Assembly: GCA_018268775.1 (NCBI GenBank)
Contig: JAFDVV010000042.1
Location: 1-33,491 of the forward strand
DNA length: 33,491 nucleotides
From: Acidobacteriota bacterium
GTDB taxonomy: Bacteria; Acidobacteriota; Terriglobia; Terriglobales; Acidobacteriaceae
Direction of reading: 5' to 3'
A model generated the notes under the pieces. It saw only the letters and a program-made list of their open reading frames with translations. It was not told the DNA's origin and made no database searches. Position 1 is the first letter of the stretch. Each line of letters starts with the position of its first letter. Shown piece by piece: positions 20,897 through 29,585 of this stretch. A program made the translations under genes and the position numbers.

Positions 20897-22891
20897 TCAA
20901 GGCTTGAAACCCACCGACTCCCACAGCGGTGCCGGATCGTAGACCGCACCGGCGGATATCGTTTTAACGATACGCCTTGTATTGTGTATGTCCGCCAGTG
21001 GGTCGGCGTCCAGCAGCAGCAGGTCGGCCCGCTTGCCGGCCTCGATCGTTCCCACGGTCTTGTCCAGACCCATCACCTCGGCTGGAACGCGGGTCGCGGC
21101 CTCGATGGCCTCCATCGGAGAAAACCCCGCCTGAACATATAGCTCCAGCTCACGGTGCAGCGAGTAGCCAGGAATATTCTGGTCCGTCCCGGCGACGATC
21201 CGCAGGCCGTCCCGGTGCAGCTCGCGAACGGTCGCCAGCATAGCGTCGAAGCTGGCCTTCGCCGGTGCGGCTTGTCCGCCGGAGACCCCAGGCGAACTCA
21301 GCGCCTCCGCCAGTTGCGGTGCCACCTTCAGCACGCCAGGCTCGAGCGTTGCGTACGCGACCCACGACGGGTGGTAGAAGTTCTCGTAGAGCGCGATCGT
21401 GTCGTCGAAGACGGTACGGTGCTGCTTGAACAGGGCAATCTGCCTTCTGGCATCGCCGGTGTTGAAGTCGGGCGGTGCGATCGGCTTGCCGTGCTCGATA
21501 TGCAGCAGGTCGCGCGTTGGGTACTGGATGTGGTTGATCTGGTCGTAGCCAGCCTCGACGGCCTGCGCCGTTGTCATGCCGTTGGGCACGTGGCCGGTCA
21601 CGGTCATGCCGAGCCTGTGGGCCTCGCTGGCGATGACAGGGACCAACTCCGGCTTGAGACTGCTGTATATCTTGATCTGCAAAGCTCCAGCGGCCTTGTA
21701 TCTTCTGACCACCTCAATCGCCTGGTCGGGAGTGTCGGCGACAACGGCCCCCAGCGACATCGGCCCGCTGCCATCGACGATGCCCGCAATCAGTATCCCG
21801 GGGCCGATGCCTTTGCCCGACGCCAACGCATCGCGCACCGTGGTGATGAAGTCGAACTCGTTGCCGCAGTCGCGCGCCGTCGTCACCCCGGCAGCGAGAT
21901 AGATCGGGCCCCACTCCACCTGCTCGTAGTGGGCGTGCATGTCCCACAGGCCGGGGATGAGGAACTTTTCCGTGCCGTCGATCACGGTCGCCCCTGCTGG
22001 AATCGCAGGCTTCGCGTCCGTTGAGATGGCTGCAATCCTGCCGTCTTCCACAAAGACGGTCGCGTCCTTCACCGGAGGCTTTCCTGTGCCGTCGATCAAC
22101 GTCACATTCGAGATCACAAGCTGTCTGGCGACAGGCTGCTTCGCGCTCGCAGCCAGCTTCGCCAGCGCGGCAAGATTGTCCTGCGCCGCCGTCTGTATGA
22201 AGACGCCAAGCGCGGGCTCGTACTCCTCGCGCACCGCCTCGAAGTGGTCGAACTCGGCGTCGGTCGAGACCAACGCCGCGAGGTTCTCGTGCTCGTCCAT
22301 CCACAGCGTCTCGCCGCCCCATATCAGACCGGAGACGACATAGCCTTTGAGCTTTGTCTTTTTGCCTGCGACATCGATCGTCAGCGTGCCCGACGGCACA
22401 ATCGAGATGCTGCCCGCCGGAGGTGCAGGAATCGATGCCGGTCTTCCGTGCGTCAGCCAGAAGCGCACCAGCATCTGCTGCATCGCCACCGGCGAGTAGC
22501 CGTCGATGAGAAACGTTCCCGCTGGAGCGGCGATCTCCTCTGCCTTGTCTCCGCGAATGAGCGTAATACTCCGCTTCGCAGGAAGGTACTCCATCGCATC
22601 GTTCAACCCGGACATGCGCGAGGACTGCCCATCGAGCTTCAACGTGAGCGGATCGAGCGCCTCGGTCGCCGTGAACGTCGTCTTCAGCGGGACCCTTGTG
22701 CCACGGTCGGTGAACAGAAAGTCGGACTTGAGCGTCAGCCTCCCTCCGCCGCGTTCGATGCTGTAGGTCTCCTCGCCGTTGGCGTGGGCGAACTTGTGCA
22801 GGATGAACCTTCCCCGCTCCGGGGCGGTCTCGGCCGCAAGCGCAACCGAGACGAACGACAGCATCAGACAGCAGAGAAAAATTCGCTTCAT
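20897..22891 (-). CDS. Secreted metal-dependent amidohydrolase
   Basis: A 664-residue protein from ATG 22891, with a signal peptide (MKRIFLCCLMLSFVSVALAAE). The first 250 residues are beta-rich and not catalytic. From about 257 comes the amidohydrolase composite domain: ISNVTLIDGTGKPP, then LIPGLWDMHAH with His319/His321. The remaining ligands are Lys407 in LQIKIYSS (the carbamylated bridging Lys), His434 in TVTGHVPNG, His454 in QINHIQY, and Asp570 in IVAGTDQNIPG. It ends with the typical AGKRADLLLLDADPL. Close families hydrolyse dipeptides or imidazolone-type rings. Secretion suggests use of external peptides. It is divergent from the CHAD gene with 101 bases between. Confidence 0.9.
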   Translation of the reverse strand: MKRIFLCCLMLSFVSVALAAETAPERGRFILHKFAHANGEETYSIERGGGRLTLKSDFLFTDRGTRVPLKTTFTATEALDPLTLKLDGQSSRMSGLNDAMEYLPAKRSITLIRGDKAEEIAAPAGTFLIDGYSPVAMQQMLVRFWLTHGRPASIPAPPAGSISIVPSGTLTIDVAGKKTKLKGYVVSGLIWGGETLWMDEHENLAALVSTDAEFDHFEAVREEYEPALGVFIQTAAQDNLAALAKLAASAKQPVARQLVISNVTLIDGTGKPPVKDATVFVEDGRIAAISTDAKPAIPAGATVIDGTEKFLIPGLWDMHAHYEQVEWGPIYLAAGVTTARDCGNEFDFITTVRDALASGKGIGPGILIAGIVDGSGPMSLGAVVADTPDQAIEVVRRYKAAGALQIKIYSSLKPELVPVIASEAHRLGMTVTGHVPNGMTTAQAVEAGYDQINHIQYPTRDLLHIEHGKPIAPPDFNTGDARRQIALFKQHRTVFDDTIALYENFYHPSWVAYATLEPGVLKVAPQLAEALSSPGVSGGQAAPAKASFDAMLATVRELHRDGLRIVAGTDQNIPGYSLHRELELYVQAGFSPMEAIEAATRVPAEVMGLDKTVGTIEAGKRADLLLLDADPLADIHNTRRIVKTISAGAVYDPAPLWESVGFKP

Positions 22892-22992
22892 AGATGCTCT
22901 TGAGTATGCCAGCGCAGCCGCCATCCTGTGTATGCAGATTTGCCGGAGTTGCGCCGCTTCGGAGATCATCGCAACGGCGTCCAAAGCATCTT

Positions 22993-23817
22993 ATGCCGGC
23001 ATCCGAGACAGCCTATCCAATTCGTACTCTTCGCGACCACGTCAGCGCTCTGGAGACTGCGATGCTGGTCTGCCTTGCCAGCCCCAAACCGCGAGCAGTG
23101 CACCGGCTGCGCACGACCACGCGGCGCATCGAAGGCCAGTTCGCCCTGCTTGGCATGATGCCGGACATGCCGCGACGCGACGAACGGGAGACGGAGAAGA
23201 CCCGCCGCGACCTCAAGAAGATACGCCGCGCAGCGGGAGACATCCGAGACCTCGACGTGCAGCACGCCCTGATCGACAGCGTGCAGACGGCCTCCCACAG
23301 CAAGTCTCTTCAACACGATGCCGCGCAGCTTTGCGCAGAGATCGAAGCGATGCGAAAGGGCCGCGCCACGCTGCTCAAAAAACTGCTGCGCCGCCGTGCG
23401 GTGAAGCTCGCAGGAATGCTGGAATCTCTGCTCGATACGCTGGAACCGGTCGAATCCGCCGCACTTGCTCCCGCCGAACTGGCCGCATTGGCGCGCGACT
23501 GGTATCGGCGAAACGTTCCTCCCGCGCCCACTGGCAGCGGCGACAGCCCGGATTATCTTCATGCCGTCAGGAAGACGGCGAAGCTGGCGCGATACATCGC
23601 GGAGAATGCTCCAAAAGGAGCATCGGTTGCGCGGGAGCTTGCGCGGTCGTTTGAGCAACTTCAGCAGGCTGGCGGCGAATGGCACGACTGGCTGGTACTT
23701 GCCGCGCTGGCGGACAAGCGCCTCGGCGCTGCGTCGCCGCTGACGAAGAACTTAGCGCAGCGCTGCCAGCGTTCGCTCGACGTTTACAAAAAGCGGCTGA
23801 GCGGCGCTATCGCCTAA
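22993..23817 (+). CDS. CHAD domain protein
   Basis: A 274-residue protein from ATG 22993, the first start after which the CHAD pattern begins; the frame is open from 22894, but that part is Arg/Cys-rich and overlaps the divergent promoter region. It shows VHRLRTTTRRIEGQF at 36-50, KIRRAAGDIRDLDVQ near 79-93, LHAVRKTAKLARYI near 194-207, and a C-terminal GGEWHDWLVL. CHAD domains are basic helical bundles that bind polyphosphate through His/Arg/Lys rows. No CYTH domain or polyphosphate kinase is adjacent. The stop overlaps the convergent PGPGW-like gene. Confidence 0.9.
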   Translation: MPASETAYPIRTLRDHVSALETAMLVCLASPKPRAVHRLRTTTRRIEGQFALLGMMPDMPRRDERETEKTRRDLKKIRRAAGDIRDLDVQHALIDSVQTASHSKSLQHDAAQLCAEIEAMRKGRATLLKKLLRRRAVKLAGMLESLLDTLEPVESAALAPAELAALARDWYRRNVPPAPTGSGDSPDYLHAVRKTAKLARYIAENAPKGASVARELARSFEQLQQAGGEWHDWLVLAALADKRLGAASPLTKNLAQRCQRSLDVYKKRLSGAIA

Positions 23818-24086
23818 ACCTTCTCTGAGCTCTTGTTCGCGGCAGTTCTGGCGGCCCCTGCACGCTTTGCACGCGCCTTGCGGCGCACATGCACAGCCCA
23901 GCGCTTGGTCTTATGCAGCGACCGCTTCGCCCACAGATAGTCCTGCGCAAGCACAAGAAGGCCGGCCAGCAGCAGCGGGATTCCTGGAATGACCGGGAGA
24001 ACGCAGCCCGCGACGCCAACCACGAGCAGCGCCCAGCCGCCGGTCTTTCGCATCCATCCGCTTCGCTCTGCGCGTACCGGCTCCAT
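23814..24086 (-). CDS. Small membrane protein, PGPGW-like
   Basis: A 90-residue protein with two closely spaced hydrophobic stretches at about 15-33 and 36-50, linked by LPVIPGIPLL, which fits the PGPGW/DUF454-like pattern (G..LP..PG.PLL..GL..L). A basic tail with RRKARAKR follows. Function of these families is not known. The gene is convergent with the CHAD gene, and the two stop codons overlap. Confidence 0.7.
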   Translation of the reverse strand: MEPVRAERSGWMRKTGGWALLVVGVAGCVLPVIPGIPLLLAGLLVLAQDYLWAKRSLHKTKRWAVHVRRKARAKRAGAARTAANKSSEKV

Positions 24087-24153
24087 AGCGCATTAGACGC
24101 AGTTCGGACTGCCGAGGAGCTCCAAAATAAATGAAGCGCGCGCGACTGCGGCC

Positions 24154-24600
24154 TCACTTCACCGGAGGGTCGGGAGGCATCAGCGCGCCGGCCTGCACCC
24201 AGCGCTCCACCGTTTCAATGTCCGCGTCGGCAAGTTTGGCCGACTTTGACGGCATGGGGCCCGGCGTCTTCTTCGTTCCTTCGTGGCGGATCAGCTTCAC
24301 CAGCAGGCTGTTGGCGGCATCTCCCGGAACGATCACCTGCCCGCTCTCGCCGCCGCGTAGAAGTCCGGCGCGTGTAGAGAGAGTAAGGCCTCCCCGATGG
24401 TTGAGGCCGCCATGGCAGCGGTAGCAATACTTCTTGAAGATGGGCTGAACGTGGCCTGTGTAGAACTCGGGCGTCGCAGGGTCGTTCGTGCTTCCGGCGA
24501 TGGCAGGCGTGGGCTGGTTGACCGTGTTGCATCCCGTGCCGCATCCGACGACGGCCGCTGCCAGAATGGCGGACCACAGGCCGCCGAGAAGACTCCGCAT
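24154..24600 (-). CDS. Lipoprotein cytochrome c (Planctomycete-type PSCyt1 domain)
   Basis: A 148-residue protein with a lipobox ending at Cys20 (AAAVVGC), so probably membrane-anchored in the periplasm. The haem site is CYRCH at 59-63, inside VQPIFKKYCYRCHGG. It is followed by RGGLTLSTRAGLLRGGESG, then VPGDAANSLLVKLI, then PMPSKSAKLADADIETVERWV. This is the order of the PSCyt1 domain common in Planctomycetes and Acidobacteria; a single Met in the PMP segment could be the second axial ligand. It stands alone without partner DUF1549/DUF1553 genes, so its electron partner is not seen. Confidence 0.9.
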   Translation of the reverse strand: MRSLLGGLWSAILAAAVVGCGTGCNTVNQPTPAIAGSTNDPATPEFYTGHVQPIFKKYCYRCHGGLNHRGGLTLSTRAGLLRGGESGQVIVPGDAANSLLVKLIRHEGTKKTPGPMPSKSAKLADADIETVERWVQAGALMPPDPPVK

Positions 24601-24712
24601 AGCCTCATATTAACCGAAGAGTACACGGAACCCGCTTCGTCACTTACTTCGCCGCGCGGCGAACGATAGGGTAGAAGGTGCTCTGGCGGTTCACGCGCCT
24701 CTGAAATTCAGG

Positions 24713-25822
24713 ATGCGTCTGAACGCCCTCATCTCGGCCACACTGGCTGTCGCGCTGTTGTCTTCCGGACATACGTTGCTGGCAGGAACGCCCCACCGGG
24801 CGCATCGCGCTTCCGCGCACAAAGCCTCCGCCGCGTCCTCGGGCCACGCCGCCAAGAAACATGCTGCGCCTGCGTCCGTGCGCGTCTCCGGCAAAAAGAC
24901 GAAGAAACGCGTGGGCAATTCCACAGCCGCGCAGACGGCGCACGTTCGCTCCGCCTCGCGCAAGGGCCGCCACCACAAAGCCGCCATGCTCGAGGCCTCG
25001 GCCCGCTCCGATAGCGGAGCAAACACCGCCGCGAGACGCAGGGCCACCTCCGAGGACTTCATGAAGGCCGCTGGCGGAAAGATGACGCCACAGGCCGAAC
25101 CGCAACTGGCCGCCTCCGCCATTGCTCGCACTCCTTCGCTCAAACCGCATGTGGATGGCGTGGCGGAAGAGGCCTCCACGCCAGTCATTCTCCCGGCGCT
25201 TTACAACAAGCGCGGCCGGTTGATCGTTCCTCCTCCACTGCGCGGCTCGCGGGAGATCCTTGTGCGCCAGAACGTCGTCGCCGACCGCGACGGCCTCGAC
25301 CGCATCCAGGACGACGCCTACATGGCGCGGATGCGCGCGGCCAGGATGCTGGTCCCCATCCCGGTAAGCAACGCACTCGATGTCGACGAGCGGCTGCCCG
25401 CCAATCGCCGCTTTGCGCGTCCGTGGACGGCGCAGTTTCTCGATACCCTGGCCCGCGCCCACTATGCGCGGTTCCATACGCCGCTTCAGGTCAACTCCGC
25501 CGTGCGCACGGTCGAGTTTCAACAGAAGCTGCAACGCATCAACGGAAACGCCGCTCCGGCGGAGGGTGAGACTGCGTCGCCGCACCTGACCGGGCAGGCC
25601 GTCGACCTGGCCAAGCACGGGCTTTCGCTCACAGAGATTGCGTGGCTGCGCGGCTATCTGCTGCCGCTGTCGCAGCAGGGCAGGATCGACGTGGAGGAGG
25701 AGTTCCAGCAGGCCTGCTTCCACATCAGCGTGTACAAGAAGTACGCGCCTTCGACCCCAAAACGCGACGTCGCCGGAACGCGGCACGGCAGTACAACCGC
25801 GCTGGCGGCCGCAATCAACTAG
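24713..25822 (+). CDS. DUF5715 protein, M15-like peptidase, exported
   Basis: A 369-residue protein with a signal peptide (MRLNALISATLAVALLSSGH) and a long basic Ala/His/Lys-rich linker to about residue 120, suited to wall or nucleic acid contact. The C-terminal half carries the M15/D-Ala-D-Ala carboxypeptidase signature. It has SAVRTVEFQQKLQRINGN at 262-279, SPHLTGQAVDLA with His291 and Asp298, and CFHISVY with His337, a plausible zinc triad. It is longer than simple M15 enzymes because of the linker. It likely trims peptidoglycan, but activity is not shown for DUF5715. No strong Shine-Dalgarno is seen. Confidence 0.85.
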   Translation: MRLNALISATLAVALLSSGHTLLAGTPHRAHRASAHKASAASSGHAAKKHAAPASVRVSGKKTKKRVGNSTAAQTAHVRSASRKGRHHKAAMLEASARSDSGANTAARRRATSEDFMKAAGGKMTPQAEPQLAASAIARTPSLKPHVDGVAEEASTPVILPALYNKRGRLIVPPPLRGSREILVRQNVVADRDGLDRIQDDAYMARMRAARMLVPIPVSNALDVDERLPANRRFARPWTAQFLDTLARAHYARFHTPLQVNSAVRTVEFQQKLQRINGNAAPAEGETASPHLTGQAVDLAKHGLSLTEIAWLRGYLLPLSQQGRIDVEEEFQQACFHISVYKKYAPSTPKRDVAGTRHGSTTALAAAIN

Positions 25823-25868
25823 TCAGGTGTTGCGAAAAATCCGATTCGCGATGCCCCTCCCCCAACTT

Positions 25869-26009
25869 GTCATCCTGAGCGAAGGGTTCGCGCTTTTGCG
25901 GACCCGTAGTCGAAGGACCTGCTTTTTGCACATGCCCGGAGTAGATATCTACGGCACGAAAATAAACGCAGATACTTCGACTCCGCTACGCTTCGCTCAG
26001 GATGACACC
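25869..26009. repeat. Interspersed GTCATCCTGAGCGAAG repeat, inverted pair
   Basis: The left arm starts TGTCATCCTGAGCGAAGG at 25868 and includes CGAAGGACCTGC near 25911. The right arm CTTCGCTCAGGATGACAC ends at 26008. About 90 bases lie between them. The element lies between the convergent DUF5715 gene and the oxidoreductase gene, where it could end both transcripts. Confidence 0.9.
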
Positions 26010-26043
26010 TTATAGGGACAATGCTGTAACTCCTGCTATTGCG

Positions 26044-27045
26044 TTACGCCACAACCTCGCGCGCTCCCGTCCGCCAACTCCTGAACGCCGCATCCAGCGC
26101 GGCCATGTTGCGCACGGCGTCTTCGCCGGTTGCTGCGAAGGACTCGCCGCCGCGTAGCGCCTGCGCAAAGGCATCGAGCATTCGCGTGTAGCCGTCGCCG
26201 TTGTCGAGCGTCACGGTCTCGATGACCTCGCCGGCGCGACGGTGCACAATCTCCACGGGACGGTCGACCGTGAAGCCGCTCTCGGCCACCAGCACACCGT
26301 CGCTCCCGGTTACGGAGATCAGTGTGCGATACGGCGCCCGGGCGTTTACCGTGACATTGGCCAGAACGCCGCCCGACATCTCCATCTGAAGCGAGGCGAT
26401 AGCCTCGACGCCATCCGTCTCGCGGCCCTTGATCGCCAGCGTGTTGACGCTCAGCACGTCTTCGCCCAGCACATAACGAAGGGCGTCGATGCAGTGCACG
26501 CCCACGTCGGCGATCGGACCGCCCGCGGCGAGCGTGGGGTCCATGATCCACTTGCGCGGCGCACGATCGCCGGGATAGGCGAACTCGGCGTGGGCCATCT
26601 GCGGCTTGCCGATCTTGCCCGCGCGAAGCTGCTCCTTGATCCAGTCCAGACTGCGGTTGTAGCGGAAGTTCTGCGCCGCGCCGTAAAGAACCCCGGCGGT
26701 CTTCGCGGCTTCGTGCATCTCGCGCGCCTCGGCGGCGTTCATCGAGACGGGCTTCTCGCAAAGCACAGCCTTGCCCGCGCGAATGGCCATCAACGTATCG
26801 CCGTGGTGCATGGCGTCAGGTGATGTGACGAAGACGACATCGACCTCAGGAGAAGCACATAACTCCTCCGGCGAAGCAAAACAGTGTTCGATGTGATATT
26901 CGGCGCAGTTTTGCCGCGCCGTGTTCTGGTCGCGCCTCCACATGCCAGTCAGCTTGACGCGGCTGGAGCGAGAGAAGGCGGGAAGAAGGCGTCTTACCGC
27001 GTGATTGCCAAAGCCGAGGATGGCGAAACGCACAGGCCCAGTCAT
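26044..27045 (-). CDS. Gfo/Idh/MocA-family oxidoreductase
   Basis: A 333-residue NAD(P)-dependent oxidoreductase. ATG 27045 is supported by AAGGAG five to eight bases before it; the frame is open to 27171, but that extra part is not Rossmann-like. The dinucleotide loop is ILGFGNHAVRR at 9-19, with the EKPV motif at 97-100. The catalytic-side helix DVGVHCIDALRYVLG starts at Asp180 (His184). Members oxidise or reduce cyclic sugars, inositols and related compounds. No transporter or partner sugar gene is next to it, so the substrate is not given by context. Confidence 0.9.
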   Translation of the reverse strand: MTGPVRFAILGFGNHAVRRLLPAFSRSSRVKLTGMWRRDQNTARQNCAEYHIEHCFASPEELCASPEVDVVFVTSPDAMHHGDTLMAIRAGKAVLCEKPVSMNAAEAREMHEAAKTAGVLYGAAQNFRYNRSLDWIKEQLRAGKIGKPQMAHAEFAYPGDRAPRKWIMDPTLAAGGPIADVGVHCIDALRYVLGEDVLSVNTLAIKGRETDGVEAIASLQMEMSGGVLANVTVNARAPYRTLISVTGSDGVLVAESGFTVDRPVEIVHRRAGEVIETVTLDNGDGYTRMLDAFAQALRGGESFAATGEDAVRNMAALDAAFRSWRTGAREVVA

Positions 27046-27192
27046 GCACAATCTCCTTTTTGTATGCAGTTCATCGGCTGGTCGCACGCAACTCATCGGG
27101 GCGATCGTCAGCCTGCCGTTGGTGTAGCGAAGAGGTCTCCGGGGGCCTGCCGGTCTCCGGTACATCTGCATTGCCTGGGAGAGTGTTGCAGT

Positions 27193-28284
27193 TTAGTGCG
27201 CTTCGTTCTTGAATATCTGTTCCGCCAGGAAGTTTTCGACCTTCGACTGGTCGCGCAACATCTCGAAGTAAGCGCTCTTGAGCAACTGCGAGCGTCCGTC
27301 GCGCAACTGCTGACGGATCGCCTGCTGCACGCGTGGGTCGCTGAGTTCGCGCTGGCCCGCGGGCTCGCGCGAGATGAGCTTGTAGATGGCATAGCCGACC
27401 GGCTTCTTCGACTGTCCATCCAGCAGCGGAAGGATGTCGGTGATCTGTCCGTTCTTCAGCTTGATGACGGCGTTGTAGATCGCGGGGTCCGCCTTCATCT
27501 GCGACTCGGAGACGAAGCCGATGTCGCCGCCGCTCGAGGCCGTCTCCGGGCGCTCGGAGAAGTTCATCGCCAGTGCGCCGAAGTCCTCTCCGCTGTCGAG
27601 CCGGTTCTTCAGCGCCTGGATCTTCTTCTTCGCCTCGGTGTCGTTGGTGGCCTTGCTGTTCTGAAGATTGCCGGGCTGGTCGGAGGGAACGCTGGTCACC
27701 TGGATCTGCGCCAGGTGAAACTGCGTCTCGATCAGGTTGTACTCCGACTTGTGCGCGTTGTAGTAGTTCGCCACATCGGCGTCTGTGACCGTGATCTTCG
27801 AGTCGATCTCCTTCGACAGGAGTTTGTTGATCGTCAGCGAGCGGCGGATATCGTGCTTGACGTCCTCAAGCGTGTGATTGCTGGCCTTCAGCTTTTCGTT
27901 GAACTGGTCTTCGGTATAAGGGGCCTTCATCTCGGCGACCTTCGCGTCCACCTCTTCATTGGTGGCGGTCAGGTTCATCTTGGCCGCGCGCTGCTCGATG
28001 ATCTCTTCGTCGATCAGGTTCCTGAGCACATTCAGCCGCAGCGAGTCGGACTGCTCCTTCGTCAACTGCTGTTGCTGCTGTTGCTGCGCTTCGCCGAGCT
28101 GGCTCTGATACGCCTTGTCCATCTCCGCCTTCATGATCGGCTTGCCGTTTACGGTGGCCACAACGTCGGCGTTGCGCGCGTGGTTGCAACCGGCCAGTGC
28201 AGTGGCCATAAGCAGCAGCGCCGCAGGGTGCGAGGCGCGGCGCGCCTGAAGCAAACTCTTTCTCGCGGTCAATCCCATGGTCAC
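27193..28284 (-). CDS. SurA/PpiC-type peptidyl-prolyl isomerase lipoprotein
   Basis: A 363-residue protein. The start is taken as GTG 28284, which has AAGGAG nine bases upstream; ATG 28278 and 28308 are alternatives. The lipobox ends at Cys33 (ATALAGC). A SurA-like N-terminal chaperone domain follows (VATVNGKPIMKAEMDKAYQ, then RNLIDEEIIEQRAAKMN), with a run of seven Gln near 57-63. Then comes a PpiC domain, with DFGALAMNFSERPETASSGG and DIGFV, and a C-terminal helix with VQQAIRQQLRDGRSQLL. It would help fold outer membrane proteins in the periplasm. The gene is 40 bases after the DsbA-like gene, so one operon, with lptD nearby. Confidence 0.9.
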   Translation of the reverse strand: MTMGLTARKSLLQARRASHPAALLLMATALAGCNHARNADVVATVNGKPIMKAEMDKAYQSQLGEAQQQQQQQLTKEQSDSLRLNVLRNLIDEEIIEQRAAKMNLTATNEEVDAKVAEMKAPYTEDQFNEKLKASNHTLEDVKHDIRRSLTINKLLSKEIDSKITVTDADVANYYNAHKSEYNLIETQFHLAQIQVTSVPSDQPGNLQNSKATNDTEAKKKIQALKNRLDSGEDFGALAMNFSERPETASSGGDIGFVSESQMKADPAIYNAVIKLKNGQITDILPLLDGQSKKPVGYAIYKLISREPAGQRELSDPRVQQAIRQQLRDGRSQLLKSAYFEMLRDQSKVENFLAEQIFKNEAH

Positions 28285-28324
28285 TCGAATGTTCTCCTTC
28301 ATACACATGACTGACGGCAAATCG

Positions 28325-29320
28325 TTACTTACCGCCCGCGGGCTTCGCCGGCGGAGTCGACCCGCCGGGCGCTGGGACAGCATTTTGCGGTGCGGCAGGC
28401 ACGGCCACCGGCGGTGGCGGCGTCTGTCCCGCTGCAATCAGCGCCCTGTCGATCATACGGTACACGTACTCGATCGGGACGGCGCCATCGATACGCTCTC
28501 CGTTGATGAAGAGCGCCGGGGTGGCGTCCACTCCAAGCTCCGAACCCTCTCTGATAGACGCCTTCACGGCCGTATCGTCCTGCTTCTCGATGCACTGGTT
28601 CAGGGCCTGCTCGTTCACCTTCTGCCGCTTGCCCTCGTCCCTGGTCAAGGTATCCAGCATCTCGTTGGCCTTGGCCAGCGTCTTCTCCGTGCCTCCGATG
28701 TCGGCCAGGTGCTCGTGGATGTGGTCGACGAGGTTCCAGTAGCCGGGCTCGCTCTGCGCTGCCAGACAGTTCGCATCGACCGCAGCGCGGATGGCCCAGG
28801 GGTGCTGGTCCAGCGGGAAGTCGCGGTAGACGATACGTACCTGGTCTTTGTACCGGTCCAGCAGAGCCGGGAAGAGCTGTGCGTGCATCCTGGCGCAGAA
28901 GGGACACTCAAGGTCGTCGAAGCCGACGATGACCACCGGCGCATTGGCCGGGCCTCCACGCGCAGGACGCCCGGCTTCGCTCACCAGCGACTTGGGGTCT
29001 TTGCTGATGTCGAACTTCGAAAACTGGGCCAGCGTCTTGCCGTCGGTGGACAGCAGAAACGTCATCGGCTTCGAGGTCTTGCCCTCGGCCGAGAAGAGCA
29101 CCGTGATCTCGTCGTAGCCCGGCACATCGCTGTGCGTCCGCTGCCCGATGACGATGTCGTAGCTGGGAGGCAGGTTCGTCTTCGAGCGGATAAGGATCTC
29201 AACCCTGCGCTCCAGCTCGGGAGACAGCTTGCCTCCGGCAGGCGGTTGCGCATGGCAGCCGACGGTGGCCAACGTAAGGGCAAACACAAGGGGACGGAAC
29301 GAACGGACAACATTCAGCAC
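28325..29320 (-). CDS. DsbA-family thiol oxidoreductase lipoprotein
   Basis: A 331-residue protein. The lipobox is at Cys22 (LATVGC). An N-terminal domain of about 100 residues precedes the thioredoxin fold, with SYDIVIGQRTHSDVPGYDE, of a kind often seen before DsbA-like domains in Acidobacteria. The active site is CPFC at 139-142, with the cis-Pro loop VDATPALFINGERI near 266-279. A Pro/Ala-rich tail ends it. It would oxidise or shuffle disulfides in the periplasm; CPFC is a weaker oxidant motif than DsbA's CPHC. First gene of the operon with the PpiC-like protein, whose C-terminal neighbour lptD needs correct disulfides in other bacteria. Confidence 0.9.
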   Translation of the reverse strand: MLNVVRSFRPLVFALTLATVGCHAQPPAGGKLSPELERRVEILIRSKTNLPPSYDIVIGQRTHSDVPGYDEITVLFSAEGKTSKPMTFLLSTDGKTLAQFSKFDISKDPKSLVSEAGRPARGGPANAPVVIVGFDDLECPFCARMHAQLFPALLDRYKDQVRIVYRDFPLDQHPWAIRAAVDANCLAAQSEPGYWNLVDHIHEHLADIGGTEKTLAKANEMLDTLTRDEGKRQKVNEQALNQCIEKQDDTAVKASIREGSELGVDATPALFINGERIDGAVPIEYVYRMIDRALIAAGQTPPPPVAVPAAPQNAVPAPGGSTPPAKPAGGK

Positions 29321-29444
29321 AATACTGGATTATCTCATGATGGGGGTGCAAAGAGAGGTGTTCCGCCCTTCGCAGGCAGAGTCACGGCGGGAGCCATTTC
29401 AATCGGGATTCCTCGCCGCGACGAGCTCGTCAATCAAAGAAAGT

Positions 29445-29563
29445 GTCATCCTGAGCGAAGTTTGCCGCGCTTTTTGCGGCAAACGGAGTCGAAGGACCTG
29501 CGGTTTGCCCGAAGGTGCTCACAGACGAAACCGCGGGTCCTTCGACTTCGCTCAGGATGACAC
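29445..29563. repeat. Interspersed GTCATCCTGAGCGAAG repeat, inverted pair
   Basis: The left arm is GTCATCCTGAGCGAAG at 29445-29460, followed by CGAAGGACCTGCGG from 29491. The right arm GGTCCTTCGACTTCGCTCAG from 29536 runs on into GATGACAC, ending at 29563. An inner hairpin TTTGCCGC...GCGGCAAA lies near 29462-29485. The element fills the gap between lptD (stop 29586) and the DsbA-like gene (start 29320), and probably ends the lptD transcript. Confidence 0.9.
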
Positions 29564-29585
29564 CCCTTGGAGAAGTAGCTTGCCC

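Noticed and set aside
24644..25786. 380-codon minus-strand open frame
   Set aside because: It is antisense to the DUF5715 gene, which has a signal peptide and an intact M15-like triad.
26884..28314. 476-codon plus-strand open frame
   Set aside because: It is antisense to the oxidoreductase and PpiC-like genes, which have clear motifs; its Leu/Arg/Val-rich composition is that of a shadow frame.
28277..29560. 427-codon plus-strand open frame
   Set aside because: It is antisense to the DsbA-like gene with its CPFC motif and runs through an interspersed repeat; no domain pattern.
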